Shown piece after piece: positions 48,985-56,641 of a stretch of 64,000 nucleotides of DNA. The stretch lies in assembly GCF_003094615.1 (NCBI RefSeq), contig NZ_QDKO01000021.1, forward strand, positions 119,766 through 183,765. The letters run 5' to 3'. The translations under genes and the position numbers were made by a program. How positions within the stretch are numbered: the stretch's first letter is position 1; each line of letters begins with the position of its first letter. Below the pieces are notes generated by a model. That model had not been told where the DNA came from. It ran no database searches and saw only the letters and a program-made list of their open reading frames with translations. This DNA comes from Caulobacter radicis. GTDB lineage: Bacteria; Pseudomonadota; Alphaproteobacteria; Caulobacterales; Caulobacteraceae.

Positions 48985-49614
48985 ATGGCCAGCGGAACGT
49001 TCATCAGCTTCGAAGGCGGCGAGGGCGCCGGCAAATCCACTCAGGTGCGCCTCCTGGCGCAGCGCCTGGAGGCGCTGGGCCGCGAGGTCGTGCTGACCCG
49101 CGAGCCGGGCGGCAGTCCCGGCGGCGAGGCGATCCGCGAGCTTCTGGTGCACGGCGCGGCAGACCGCTGGTCGCCGGTCACCGAGACCCTCCTGATGTAC
49201 GCCGCCCGCCGCGACCACGTGGAGCGGGTCATCCGTCCGGCCCTGGCGCGCGGGGCGGTGGTCGTCTGCGACCGCTTCGCCGATTCGACCCGGGCCTATC
49301 AGGGCGCCGGCGGCGACGCGCCGGCCTCGCTGATCGCCAGCCTGGAAGAGCACGTGCTGGGCGCCACGATCCCGGCCCTGACCCTGGTCTTCGACCTGCC
49401 CGCGACGGTGGGTCTTGAGCGCGCTTCGGCCCGGGGCGGCGCGGCCCGCTTCGAATCCAAGGGCCTGGATTTCCACGAGCGCCTGCGCGCCGGCTTCCTC
49501 GAGATCGCCCGCCGCGAGCCGGAACGCTGCGCGGTCATCGACGCCACGGCCTCGATCGACGAGGTCTCGCAAGCCGTCTGGAGCGCCGTCTGCGAACGGC
49601 TGGACCTGGCATGA
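48985..49614 (+). CDS. tmk: Thymidylate kinase
   Basis: A 209-residue dTMP kinase. P-loop GGEGAGKST at residues 11-19, the TREPGG motif with its conserved Arg, the CDRFADSTRAYQG segment and the lid region are present. ATG 48985 has TTTGAGG upstream; TTG 48976 would add three residues and is less likely. The stop overlaps holB as ATGA. Confidence 0.95.
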   Translation: MASGTFISFEGGEGAGKSTQVRLLAQRLEALGREVVLTREPGGSPGGEAIRELLVHGAADRWSPVTETLLMYAARRDHVERVIRPALARGAVVVCDRFADSTRAYQGAGGDAPASLIASLEEHVLGATIPALTLVFDLPATVGLERASARGGAARFESKGLDFHERLRAGFLEIARREPERCAVIDATASIDEVSQAVWSAVCERLDLA

Positions 49615-50618
49615 GCGACGCGCCTCCGCACCCCCGCGACGTCTTCTCGCTGGACGGCCAGGAGAAGGCCGAGCTGTCGTTCCTCGACGCCCTGGGGCGA
49701 GGCCGCCTGCACCATGCCTGGCTGCTGACCGGTCCCGAGGGCGTCGGCAAAGCCACCCTGGCCTACCGCATGGCCCGCCGCCTGCTGGGCGCGCGCGAGG
49801 ACAAGTCGTTCGGCGTGCTGGGCTCGGCTCCATCCGACTTCGTCAGCCGCCAGGTCGCCGCCCGCTCGCATCCCGACCTGATGGTGCTGGAGCGCGCCAC
49901 CGACGACGGCAAGGCCCGCAAGTCGATCCCCGTCGACGAGGCCCGCCTGCTGCCGGGCTTCTTCGCCAATTCGCCTGCGACCTCGCCCTATCGGGTGGCG
50001 ATCATCGACGCCGCCGACGACCTCAACGTCAACGCCGCCAACGCCGTGCTCAAGACGCTGGAGGAGCCGCCGCCGCGCGGGGTGATCCTGCTGATCAGCC
50101 ATTCGCCCGGCAAGCTGCTGCCGACTATCCGCTCGCGCTGCCGCCGCCTGGCCGTGCCCGCGCCGGGCGTCGAGCGCGCCGCCGACATGGTCGAGCACCG
50201 ACTGGGCCTGGATCGCCGCCAGGCCGAGCGCCTGGGGCGCATGGCCCACGGCGCGCCCGGCAAGGCCCTGCAACTGGCCGCCGCCAAGGCGCTGGAGGCC
50301 GATGACACCGCCGGCGAGATCCTGCGCAAGCTGCCCGAGATCGACGAGGCCGCGCTGCTGGCCCTGGCCGACACCTTCAAGGGCGCCGAGGGCCAGGCCC
50401 GCTTCGAGCTTCTGTTCGAGCGCCTGGCCGACCAGATCCACGCCATGGCCGTGGGCATGGCCGGCGAGCGCACGCCCTCGGGCCTCGACCGCTGGGCCGC
50501 CGCCTGGGAGCGCCTGGTGCGCTGGCCGATCGAGGCCGAGGCCGTGAACCTCGACCGCGCCGACGTGTTCTGGACGGCGATTGCGGACTTGCGCGCCGCG
50601 GCGAAGGCCTCCATCTGA
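49611..50618 (+). CDS. holB: DNA polymerase III delta prime subunit
   Basis: A 335-residue clamp-loader subunit. The N-terminal AAA+ fold has RLHHAWLLTGPEGVGKATLA, then DAADDLNVNAANAVLKTLEEPP, the conserved subunit-contact region of DnaX/HolB, and the SRCRRL segment. It is coupled to tmk by a four-base overlap and followed four bases later by the TatD gene. With holC at 20689 the window encodes two accessory clamp-loader subunits. Confidence 0.94.
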   Translation: MSDAPPHPRDVFSLDGQEKAELSFLDALGRGRLHHAWLLTGPEGVGKATLAYRMARRLLGAREDKSFGVLGSAPSDFVSRQVAARSHPDLMVLERATDDGKARKSIPVDEARLLPGFFANSPATSPYRVAIIDAADDLNVNAANAVLKTLEEPPPRGVILLISHSPGKLLPTIRSRCRRLAVPAPGVERAADMVEHRLGLDRRQAERLGRMAHGAPGKALQLAAAKALEADDTAGEILRKLPEIDEAALLALADTFKGAEGQARFELLFERLADQIHAMAVGMAGERTPSGLDRWAAAWERLVRWPIEAEAVNLDRADVFWTAIADLRAAAKASI

Positions 50619-50622
50619 CCGC

Positions 50623-51402
50623 ATGCTCATCGACAGCCACGTAAACCTGCACGCGCCCCAGTTCGCCGAGGACCGCGACGCGGTCATCGCCCGCGCCCGC
50701 GAGGCCGGCATCGAAATGATGCTGACCATCTGCGACAAGATCGCGAGCTTCCCGGCCGTCCACGCCATCGCCATGACCGAGGCCGACATCTGGTGCACGG
50801 TCGGCGCCCACCCGCACGAGGCCAAGGACCACGTCGACCTGACGACGGCCCACCTGGTCGAGCTGGCCGGCAAGCCCAGGGTCGTCGGCATCGGCGAGAC
50901 GGGGCTCGATTTCCACTACGACCTGTCGCCGCGTGACGTGCAGGCCGCCGTGTTCAGGCAGCACGTCGCCGCCGCCCGCGAGACGGGCCTGCCGCTGGTG
51001 GTCCACACCCGCGAGGCCGATGACGTCATGGGCCAGATCCTGGAGGAGGAGCACGCCAAGGGCGCCTTCAAGATCCTGATGCACTGCTACACCAGCGGCG
51101 CCGAACTCGCCCGCCGGGCCGCCGCGCTGGGCGCCTGGTTCTCGGTCTCGGGCATCGCCACCTTCAAGCAGGCCGAGGATGTCCGCTCCGTGATCCGCGA
51201 CATGCCGGAGGACCGGATCATCGTCGAGACCGACTGCCCGTACCTGGCGCCCGTGCCGATGCGCGGCCGCCGCTGCGAGCCCGCCCACCTGCCGCACATC
51301 GTCGACAAGCTGGCCGAGATTCGCGGCTGGACCCGCGCCGACGCCGAGAAGCGCTCCGAAGACGCCTTCTTCGCCCTGTTCGACGCGATACCGCGTCCAT
51401 GA
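50623..51402 (+). CDS. TatD-family metal-dependent hydrolase
   Basis: A 259-residue TatD-type TIM barrel, a DNase/phosphoesterase family. The opening metal motif HxH is here HVN (residues 6-8 of MLIDSHVNLH), but Glu in GIGETGLDFHYD, His in VHTREA, His in MHCYTSG and Asp in ETDCPYLAP are kept, as is RRCEPAHLPHI. Length is typical. It is part of tmk-holB-tatD-MBL and overlaps the next gene by ATGA. Confidence 0.92.
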   Translation: MLIDSHVNLHAPQFAEDRDAVIARAREAGIEMMLTICDKIASFPAVHAIAMTEADIWCTVGAHPHEAKDHVDLTTAHLVELAGKPRVVGIGETGLDFHYDLSPRDVQAAVFRQHVAAARETGLPLVVHTREADDVMGQILEEEHAKGAFKILMHCYTSGAELARRAAALGAWFSVSGIATFKQAEDVRSVIRDMPEDRIIVETDCPYLAPVPMRGRRCEPAHLPHIVDKLAEIRGWTRADAEKRSEDAFFALFDAIPRP

Positions 51403-52214
51403 CCGGCGGCCGGCTCGAGTTCACCATCCTCGGCAGCGGCTCTTCAGGCGGGGTGCCGCGCGCCGACGGCAATTGGGGCGACTGCGATCCGGCCGAGCCG
51501 AAGAATCACCGCTCGCGTTGCTCGATGCTGGTGCGCCGGCTGTCGGGCGGCGATCCGCGCGGCGACACCACCGTGCTGGTCGACACCTCGCCGGACCTGC
51601 GCCTGCAGACGGCCCGGGCCGGGGCGGGGCGCATCGACGCGGTTCTCTTCACCCACGATCACGCCGACCAGGCTCACGGCATCGACGACGTGCGGCCGTT
51701 CTTCCTCAATCACCGCTTCAGGATCCCGACCTACATGGATCCGGCGACCTATGACGGCCTCTTGGCGCGCTTCGGCTACGTCTTCGAGACCAAGGGCGGC
51801 TATCCGGCCATCTGCGAGGCCCGCCACCTGCCGCCGCACGGCCACGCCTGGGAAGTCGGCGGGCCCAGCGGCCAGATCCCGGTCACCAGCTTCGATGTCG
51901 ACCACGGCGAGATCCGCGCCGCCGGTTTCCGCTTCGGCGGCGTGGCCTATGCGCCCGACGCGCTGCAGATCCCCGAGGAAAGCTGGCCGGTGCTGGAGGG
52001 GCTCGACGTCCTGATCGTCGACGCCTTGCGCTGGACCCCGCACCCCACCCACGCCAATGTCGAGCGGGCGCTGTCCTGGATCGAGCGCGCCCAGCCCAAG
52101 CGGGCGGTGCTCACCAACCTGCACATCGATCTGGACTACAACGCCTTGGCGGCCAGGCTGCCGGCGGGCGTCGAGCCCGCCTATGACGGCATGCGGTTCG
52201 AGGTCGCCGTCTAG
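51399..52214 (+). CDS. MBL-fold hydrolase, PhnP-like
   Basis: A 271-residue metallo-beta-lactamase-fold protein. The first motif is FTHDHADQAHGIDD, with the opening GSGSSGGVPR and the DCDPAEPKNHRSRCS region typical of PhnP, whose relatives hydrolyse cyclic phosphodiesters. A final metal motif TNLHIDLDYNAL lies near the end. A DCxP-type cysteine region could bind structural zinc. It is the last gene of the coupled tmk-holB-tatD run, an association well known in alphaproteobacteria; its substrate here is unproven. Confidence 0.9.
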   Translation: MTGGRLEFTILGSGSSGGVPRADGNWGDCDPAEPKNHRSRCSMLVRRLSGGDPRGDTTVLVDTSPDLRLQTARAGAGRIDAVLFTHDHADQAHGIDDVRPFFLNHRFRIPTYMDPATYDGLLARFGYVFETKGGYPAICEARHLPPHGHAWEVGGPSGQIPVTSFDVDHGEIRAAGFRFGGVAYAPDALQIPEESWPVLEGLDVLIVDALRWTPHPTHANVERALSWIERAQPKRAVLTNLHIDLDYNALAARLPAGVEPAYDGMRFEVAV

Positions 52215-52217
52215 GGC

Positions 52218-52703
52218 CTAGTGCAGCGTCGCGGTCTGCATCGGCCGCGCATCCTCGGCCGGCTCGCCCATGCGAACGGGCAGGGGCGCGCCGTCGAGCG
52301 CCATGGCGTGATTGAGGGCGCGGGCCAGAACCGCCGTCACGTCCGGGCGCGCCACCAGCGGCGACAGCAGGCGCGAGGCCAGGCCCGGCGCCGCCGCCGC
52401 CAGACCGCACGCCGTCACCAGCCTCTGTTCGTCGATGGCGTAGCCGACGCAGTGCGGGCACTGGATCTGCAGCGGGCGCACCAGTTCGCCCTCGATCAAC
52501 ATCATCGTTTGCAGGAACAGCGAGGCGGTGCGGGGCGAGGCCGCGCGGGCGAAGGCGGCCCTGATCGTGGCGTCGGCCGGCTGGCCCTGCAGGCGCAACG
52601 CGGCCCAGGTCCGCACGCCCCACAACAGGAGCCGCTCGCCGCGGGCCAGGCCTTCAGGGCCGGTGTCTTCGAAATCGAGGTCCAGTCCGCAGGCGCAACT
52701 CAT
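52218..52703 (-). CDS. Cysteine-rich hypothetical protein, possibly iron-regulated
   Basis: A 161-residue protein with a CACG motif at residues 3-6 and a CPHC motif at 82-85, plus Cys99 (TACG), which could bind zinc or iron. The rest is largely alpha-helical (LLLWGVRTWAALRLQG, ASLFLQTMMLIEG). No signal peptide is visible. ATG 52703 has CGGAGCCC upstream. I recognise no named family. It is divergent from an outer-membrane-like protein, with two Fur-like palindromes between them. Confidence 0.7.
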   Translation of the reverse strand: MSCACGLDLDFEDTGPEGLARGERLLLWGVRTWAALRLQGQPADATIRAAFARAASPRTASLFLQTMMLIEGELVRPLQIQCPHCVGYAIDEQRLVTACGLAAAAPGLASRLLSPLVARPDVTAVLARALNHAMALDGAPLPVRMGEPAEDARPMQTATLH

Positions 52704-52794
52704 CAAGGGCTCCGGGCGGGAAAAGGCGTCCGGCGGAGGGGAGCCCCGCCGGACGCAGTCGATGTGGGTGAGGGGAGGAAACCCGACATCGGAT

Positions 52795-52811
52795 TTGAGA
52801 ATTGATCGCAA
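52795..52811. promoter_or_regulatory. Fur-like palindrome 1
   Basis: TTGAGAATTGATCGCAA has the TTGnGA...TCGCAA inverted form of alphaproteobacterial Fur-type sites. It lies 92 bases upstream of the cysteine-rich gene (reverse strand). Confidence 0.45.
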
Positions 52812-52832
52812 CAAGGTCTAGGTCGACTGTTG

Positions 52833-52849
52833 TTGCGAGTCAATCGCAT
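52833..52849. promoter_or_regulatory. Fur-like palindrome 2
   Basis: TTGCGAGTCAATCGCAT, a better palindrome than site 1, with 12 of 17 bases shared with it and 38 bases from it. It lies 68 bases upstream of the outer-membrane-like gene, in the A+T-richer promoter area CATAAAATCATATA. Confidence 0.5.
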
Positions 52850-52916
52850 AAAATCATATACATCCTATGCGAGAGTTTGTGCTTCTATCGTCGCGAACCG
52901 GTCGTGTGGGGGTGAC

Positions 52917-53711
52917 ATGGCGCGACGATCGATGGCGCTCGCCTGGATGGCGCTGGCGATCCCGCTCGGCGTGGCGGGCAGGGGCGAGGCCGCGGCCTGG
53001 ACCCAAGGCAAGGGCGACAAAGAGATCATCGTCAGTCTCCATCGCCAGGACAGCACCCACGGCTTCGATCTCGATGGCGAGGCGGTCGACATCGTCGACT
53101 ATCGCAAGATCGAGCTGCAGGCCTTCGCCGAATACGGCCTGTCTGATCGCCTGACCGTCAGGGCCCAGGGCTCCGTCCGACGACTGCGCACGCGCAACGC
53201 CCGCGACACCGAGCCCGGCCACGTGGAGCTGGCCGCCCGCTACCAGATCCTGTCGGGCAAGACCTGGGTGCTATCGAGCGAAAGCGCCGTGCGGCTGCCG
53301 GGCGGCGACGGCGACCCGGGCGCGGCCCAGCGTGGTTCGCCCGACGCCGAGTACGACGCGCGCTTCCTGCTCGGGAAGAGCGGCAAGCTGGCGGGGACGC
53401 CGGTCTTCCTCGACCTGCAGGCGGGGATTCGCCGTCGCGAGGGCGACGCGCCGGACGAGCGGCGCCTGGACGTCACCCTTGGCGGACGCCCCAGCAAGCG
53501 GCTGATGCTGCTGGCCCAGGTCTTCGACGTAACTTCGGCGGGCGCGGGGCAGGGGGTCTTCGAGGCCTACCGCTATCGCAACCTGCAATTCACCGCGGTC
53601 TACGACCTGCCGGCCGGCTGGTCGGTGCAGGCTGGGGCCATCGGAACCGCCTCGGGCCGCAACGCCCTGCGCGAGCGGGGCGCGGTGCTGGCCGTGTGGC
53701 GGCGTTTCTGA
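52917..53711 (+). CDS. Probable outer-membrane beta-barrel protein
   Basis: A 264-residue exported protein with GGGGGTGAC before ATG 52917 and a signal peptide of about 24 residues. The mature part is a series of amphipathic strands (DYRKIELQAFAEYGL, RLTVRAQGSVRRL, NLQFTAVYDLPAGWSVQAGAIG) ending in phenylalanine, the pattern of a small outer-membrane barrel. I recognise no named family. Its position next to Fur-like sites suggests iron- or metal-related expression. Confidence 0.7.
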   Translation: MARRSMALAWMALAIPLGVAGRGEAAAWTQGKGDKEIIVSLHRQDSTHGFDLDGEAVDIVDYRKIELQAFAEYGLSDRLTVRAQGSVRRLRTRNARDTEPGHVELAARYQILSGKTWVLSSESAVRLPGGDGDPGAAQRGSPDAEYDARFLLGKSGKLAGTPVFLDLQAGIRRREGDAPDERRLDVTLGGRPSKRLMLLAQVFDVTSAGAGQGVFEAYRYRNLQFTAVYDLPAGWSVQAGAIGTASGRNALRERGAVLAVWRRF

Positions 53712-53715
53712 GGCT

Positions 53716-54126
53716 TCAGGACGGGATGCGGCGGGCCAGTTCTTCCAGCCGACGGGCAGGGGCGTCCGAGATCGCCGACCACAGCAGGCGAGCCAGTTCC
53801 AGGCGATAGACGGCCGCATAGCCGGCGGTGAACGGCGAGGTCGTGCTGCCAGGCGGTTCGGCCGCCTTGGCGTTGGCCAGGTCGCGGCGGGTCAGCACCA
53901 GGTCGCGGGGGATGGGAACGTCGCCGGCCCCGGTGGCCACCCAGCGGTCGGCTTCCACGGCGGCCAGGGCGGCGGCCTGGACCAGGGCCCGGGCGCCGCG
54001 TACGTCGCCCAGCGCACCCGTCATCACCGGGGTTCCGACGGCCGGGTCGCGGGTCATGGTGAAGTCAAGGCTGGCCACGCCGCGCTGGAGCGTGACGGAC
54101 CACTGGTCGTCGGGTTCGTTCATCAT
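53716..54126 (-). CDS. Hypothetical protein
   Basis: A 136-residue soluble protein starting MMNEPDDQW. It has a beta-like N-terminal half and a helical C-terminal half (AAYRLELARLLWSAIS, ARRLEELARRI). No motif I know is present. It is convergent with the outer-membrane-like gene, four bases apart. Confidence 0.6.
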   Translation of the reverse strand: MMNEPDDQWSVTLQRGVASLDFTMTRDPAVGTPVMTGALGDVRGARALVQAAALAAVEADRWVATGAGDVPIPRDLVLTRRDLANAKAAEPPGSTTSPFTAGYAAVYRLELARLLWSAISDAPARRLEELARRIPS

Positions 54127-54236
54127 GAACGCTTTAGCGACCGAGTCGCGTCGCGGGAAGGGAGCGGCGTATCGCCGTTACACATTGCCGCGACCGCGCG
54201 GCTCGGCCTGCGACCTTTTGGCAAGCTGGGCTCAAA

Positions 54237-54252
54237 TTAGGATCTCGTTAAC
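54237..54252 (+). promoter_or_regulatory. CtrA-like box (TTAG-N7-TTAAC)
   Basis: TTAG, seven bases, then TTAAC, one mismatch from the Caulobacter CtrA full site TTAA-N7-TTAAC. No gene of more than 11 codons follows before the terminator at 54315-54346. The 286-base gap 54127-54412 holds only this site, the terminator and a possible 10-residue ORF at 54254-54286. Confidence 0.45.
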
Positions 54253-54314
54253 CATGATTGGCGAGCCTGTGGATGTCTTCTTTTGAAGGCGCCCCACCAT
54301 CACTCAACTTTTCA

Positions 54315-54346
54315 CAGCCCGGCTTTCTGGCCGGGCTGTTTTTTTG
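54315..54346 (+). terminator. Orphan rho-independent terminator
   Basis: CAGCCCGGC and GCCGGGCTG form a perfect 9-base stem with a six-base loop, then eight T's. No upstream gene on this strand lies within reach, so it ends an unannotated short transcript, or serves as an attenuator before the tRNA-Asn pair. Confidence 0.85.
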
Positions 54347-54412
54347 TCAGAAGGCGCTTGCGCCGAGTCAGTCGGGCGGCTATCAACCGCGCCTCGACAG
54401 AGAGCGACCTGT

Positions 54413-54487
54413 TCCGCGGTAGCTCAGTGGTAGAGCAGCCGGCTGTTAACCGGCTGGTCGTAGGTTCGAATCCTACCCGCGGAGCCA
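54413..54487 (+). tRNA. tRNA-Asn (anticodon GTT), copy 1
   Basis: Acceptor TCCGCGG pairs with CCGCGGA, discriminator G, encoded CCA. D arm AGCTCAGTGGTAGAGC, anticodon arm CCGGCTGTTAACCGG with GTT, T arm GTAGGTTCGAATCCTAC. 75 bases including CCA. An identical copy follows 219 bases later. Confidence 0.97.
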
Positions 54488-54631
54488 CTCTTCCTTCGAT
54501 CCGTCGAAGCCGCCTCGCCGAAAAATTCCTCCACAAGAACATAAGCTTTTGTCTTCGATGCGACGTTCATGCGTCTTGCGTCGAGTCGCAGCGGCCGCTA
54601 TCAACCGCCTCCTCAACTGAGAGCGACCTGT

Positions 54632-54706
54632 TCCGCGGTAGCTCAGTGGTAGAGCAGCCGGCTGTTAACCGGCTGGTCGTAGGTTCGAATCCTACCCGCG
54701 GAGCCA
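54632..54706 (+). tRNA. tRNA-Asn (anticodon GTT), copy 2
   Basis: Identical in sequence to copy 1, including the CCA. The 5' flank CTATCAACCGC and GAGAGCGACCTGTTC is also shared with copy 1, so the unit duplicated in tandem together with its leader. The space between the copies holds no gene. Confidence 0.97.
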
Positions 54707-54791
54707 CTCTCCTTCGTTTGTCGAAGGTTTCGTCGCCGGTGAAGAGATCCCAGTATCTGGTTTCTTCGTATAAGGTCTCGGCGCGCCTGCT

Positions 54792-55223
54792 TCAGGCGGT
54801 CAGCAGCTTCTGCAGCTCCCGATAATAGGTCTCGGTATATTGGTGCTGGCGATCCAGCGCCTCCAGCATCCCGGGGCGGGTGAAGACCTCTGCGGGAATC
54901 GTCACCCCCTTGCGGCCGTGCCGCATGCACAGGCCGTCGGCGATCAATGCGCCGACATGGCGACGCACCGTCTCGGCCGGCATGGCCAGCGAGTCGGCGA
55001 CCTGGACGACCGTGATCGGTCGGCGCTGGGCGTCCTTGGCCAGTTCGTCCTTGGCGTCGAAGCCGGCGTTGGGGCGGATGTGGGCGACATTGGCCACCCA
55101 GATGGTCGTGAAGACGATGGCCCTCACGGGATCGTCGGCGTGCAGGCCCTTGGCCACGTCCAGCGAGCGCAGGAAATAGCCCGCCGATAGGCGGATGACC
55201 GCGCGCCGAACATCCGTACTCAT
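54792..55223 (-). CDS. Winged-helix regulator-like protein
   Basis: A 143-residue protein from ATG 55223, preceded by GGGAGCAGG. A helix-turn-helix is visible at ITVVQVADSLAMPAETVRRHVGAL (about residues 70-93) with a following wing (RHGRKGVTIPAEVF), the pattern of MarR/GntR-like winged helices. The first 60 residues (RLSAGYFLRSLDVAKG) are helical and may dimerise. No known family name can be given. It lies between the tRNA-Asn pair and the next gene, on the opposite strand. Confidence 0.75.
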   Translation of the reverse strand: MSTDVRRAVIRLSAGYFLRSLDVAKGLHADDPVRAIVFTTIWVANVAHIRPNAGFDAKDELAKDAQRRPITVVQVADSLAMPAETVRRHVGALIADGLCMRHGRKGVTIPAEVFTRPGMLEALDRQHQYTETYYRELQKLLTA

Positions 55224-55398
55224 GCCTGCTCCCAGGGAAAGCCGTTCGGTGCAGGCTGAGGCCGAGTCGTCTCTGTGAGAAAATTCACCATGTCCCCATT
55301 TTGGGGACAGAGTGCTTTTCGAGGAGGCGCCGCGCCGCGATTTGCGCCATACGGGCCGCCGATTCAGGGGAAAGCGGACGCGGGGGGCGCGTTGGGGC

Positions 55399-55728
55399 AT
55401 GAGTGAAATCGAAGCCAGATTGCGAGAAGCGGCGGCCGCCGTCGGCGTGGCCGAGCGTATCGAAGTGCTGCTGAAGAGCGTCGAGGAAGCCATCGAGGCC
55501 TATCCGGACGACGCCGACCCTCGTTACCTGACCCGGTTGATCGACCAGCGAACGGCCTTGCTGGATCCCGATCTGCCGCTGATCGCGCGCATCGCCGTGC
55601 AGCTCTGCGAGAACGACGCCTCGCGCGCCGCGGTGCTGGGTCCGCCGCTGGCTACCGCCGCCACCGTCTGTCCGCTGATGAAGCCGGCGGTGAACCAGCT
55701 GCGCCGCCTGCTCGGCGAGACGGCCTGA
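55399..55728 (+). CDS. Small hypothetical protein
   Basis: A 109-residue acidic, mainly helical protein with several cysteines (Cys68, Cys88 approx) and no signal peptide or membrane helix. ATG 55399 follows GGGG. I recognise no domain. It is 98 bases before the PCMT-like gene. Confidence 0.55.
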   Translation: MSEIEARLREAAAAVGVAERIEVLLKSVEEAIEAYPDDADPRYLTRLIDQRTALLDPDLPLIARIAVQLCENDASRAAVLGPPLATAATVCPLMKPAVNQLRRLLGETA

Positions 55729-55826
55729 GTCGGGCAAATCCTCGGCGCGATTGGATGCACGGGCCTGATTGCCTTCCGGCGAGGCCCGGACCTATAAGCC
55801 TCTCGAACTGCTGTCCGAGGAAGTCC

Positions 55827-56399
55827 ATGAGCTCCGATTTCGCGGCTGCCCGCCTGAATATGGTGGAAAGCCAGATCCGCACCGCCGACGTGACCGACCT
55901 GCCGTTGCAGGACGCCCTGCGGGTGGTTCCGCGCGAGAACCTCGTGCCCGCCGGCAAGGCCTATCTGGCCTATGCCGACGCCGAGGTCGAATACGCTCCG
56001 GGCCGCACCCTGATGCGCCCGCGCGACATCGGCAAGCTGCTGCAGAACCTCAAGCCGCGCGCCGGCGAGAAGGCCCTGGCCATCGCCGCGCCTTACGCCG
56101 CCGTGGTGCTCGAGACCATGGGCCTGCAAGTCACCCGTCTCGACGGCGACGACCTGACCGCCGTCCAGGGCGGCGAGTACGACGTCATCGTCTGCGAAGG
56201 CGCCGTGCCGAAGGCTCCCGCGTCGTGGACCGGCGCCCTGGCCCTGAACGGCCGCCTCGGCGTCGTCGAGCGCGAAGGCCCGGTCGGTCGCGCCGCGATC
56301 TACGCCCGCGCCGAGGACGGCCTGGCCCGTCGCGCCGCCTTTGATTCGACTCCGTCGCTTCTGGCCGGCTTCCCGGTCGAGTCCGGTTTCGCGTTCTAG
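55827..56399 (+). CDS. PCMT-like protein with degenerate SAM site
   Basis: A 190-residue member of the protein-L-isoaspartate methyltransferase family. The family opening ARLNMVESQIRTADVTD and the later LMRPRDIGKLLQNLKP segment are clear. The SAM-binding glycine motif, where PCMT has EIGTGSGY, is AIAAPYAAVV, so methyl transfer is doubtful. Relatives of this form sit upstream of tolC in alphaproteobacteria. ATG 55827 is chosen for the family start. Confidence 0.85.
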   Translation: MSSDFAAARLNMVESQIRTADVTDLPLQDALRVVPRENLVPAGKAYLAYADAEVEYAPGRTLMRPRDIGKLLQNLKPRAGEKALAIAAPYAAVVLETMGLQVTRLDGDDLTAVQGGEYDVIVCEGAVPKAPASWTGALALNGRLGVVEREGPVGRAAIYARAEDGLARRAAFDSTPSLLAGFPVESGFAF

Positions 56400-56415
56400 T
56401 CTTTTGAAAAAATGG

Positions 56416-56444
56416 GCGTTCGGGTGCTGAACCCGCCCGAACGC
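56416..56444 (+). terminator. Hairpin after the PCMT-like gene
   Basis: GCGTTCGGG at 56416-56424 pairs perfectly with CCCGAACGC at 56436-56444 around an 11-base loop, 17 bases after the stop. No long T-run follows, so termination strength is uncertain. Confidence 0.5.
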
Positions 56445-56641
56445 TTCACTTAAGTCCTTGAAACCAGGGACTGCTGCCCAGGGTTGGGTATTTCATCCAA
56501 GCTTGGCCAGGCCTAGTCTGGCGTCTTCGGTGACAAGCGCGCAAACTCCGCGTGAAAAAAGCTTAACTAGCGATGGTCCACGGTGGGCCTTACAGCGCTT
56601 GGGTGTAAAGCGCGGACTTCGCGTGTGTTGGGGAATAAGGG

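Noticed and set aside
54283..54825. 180-codon open frame spanning both tRNA-Asn genes
   Set aside because: It translates the tRNA sequence twice (the same peptide appears twice) and is not a plausible gene.
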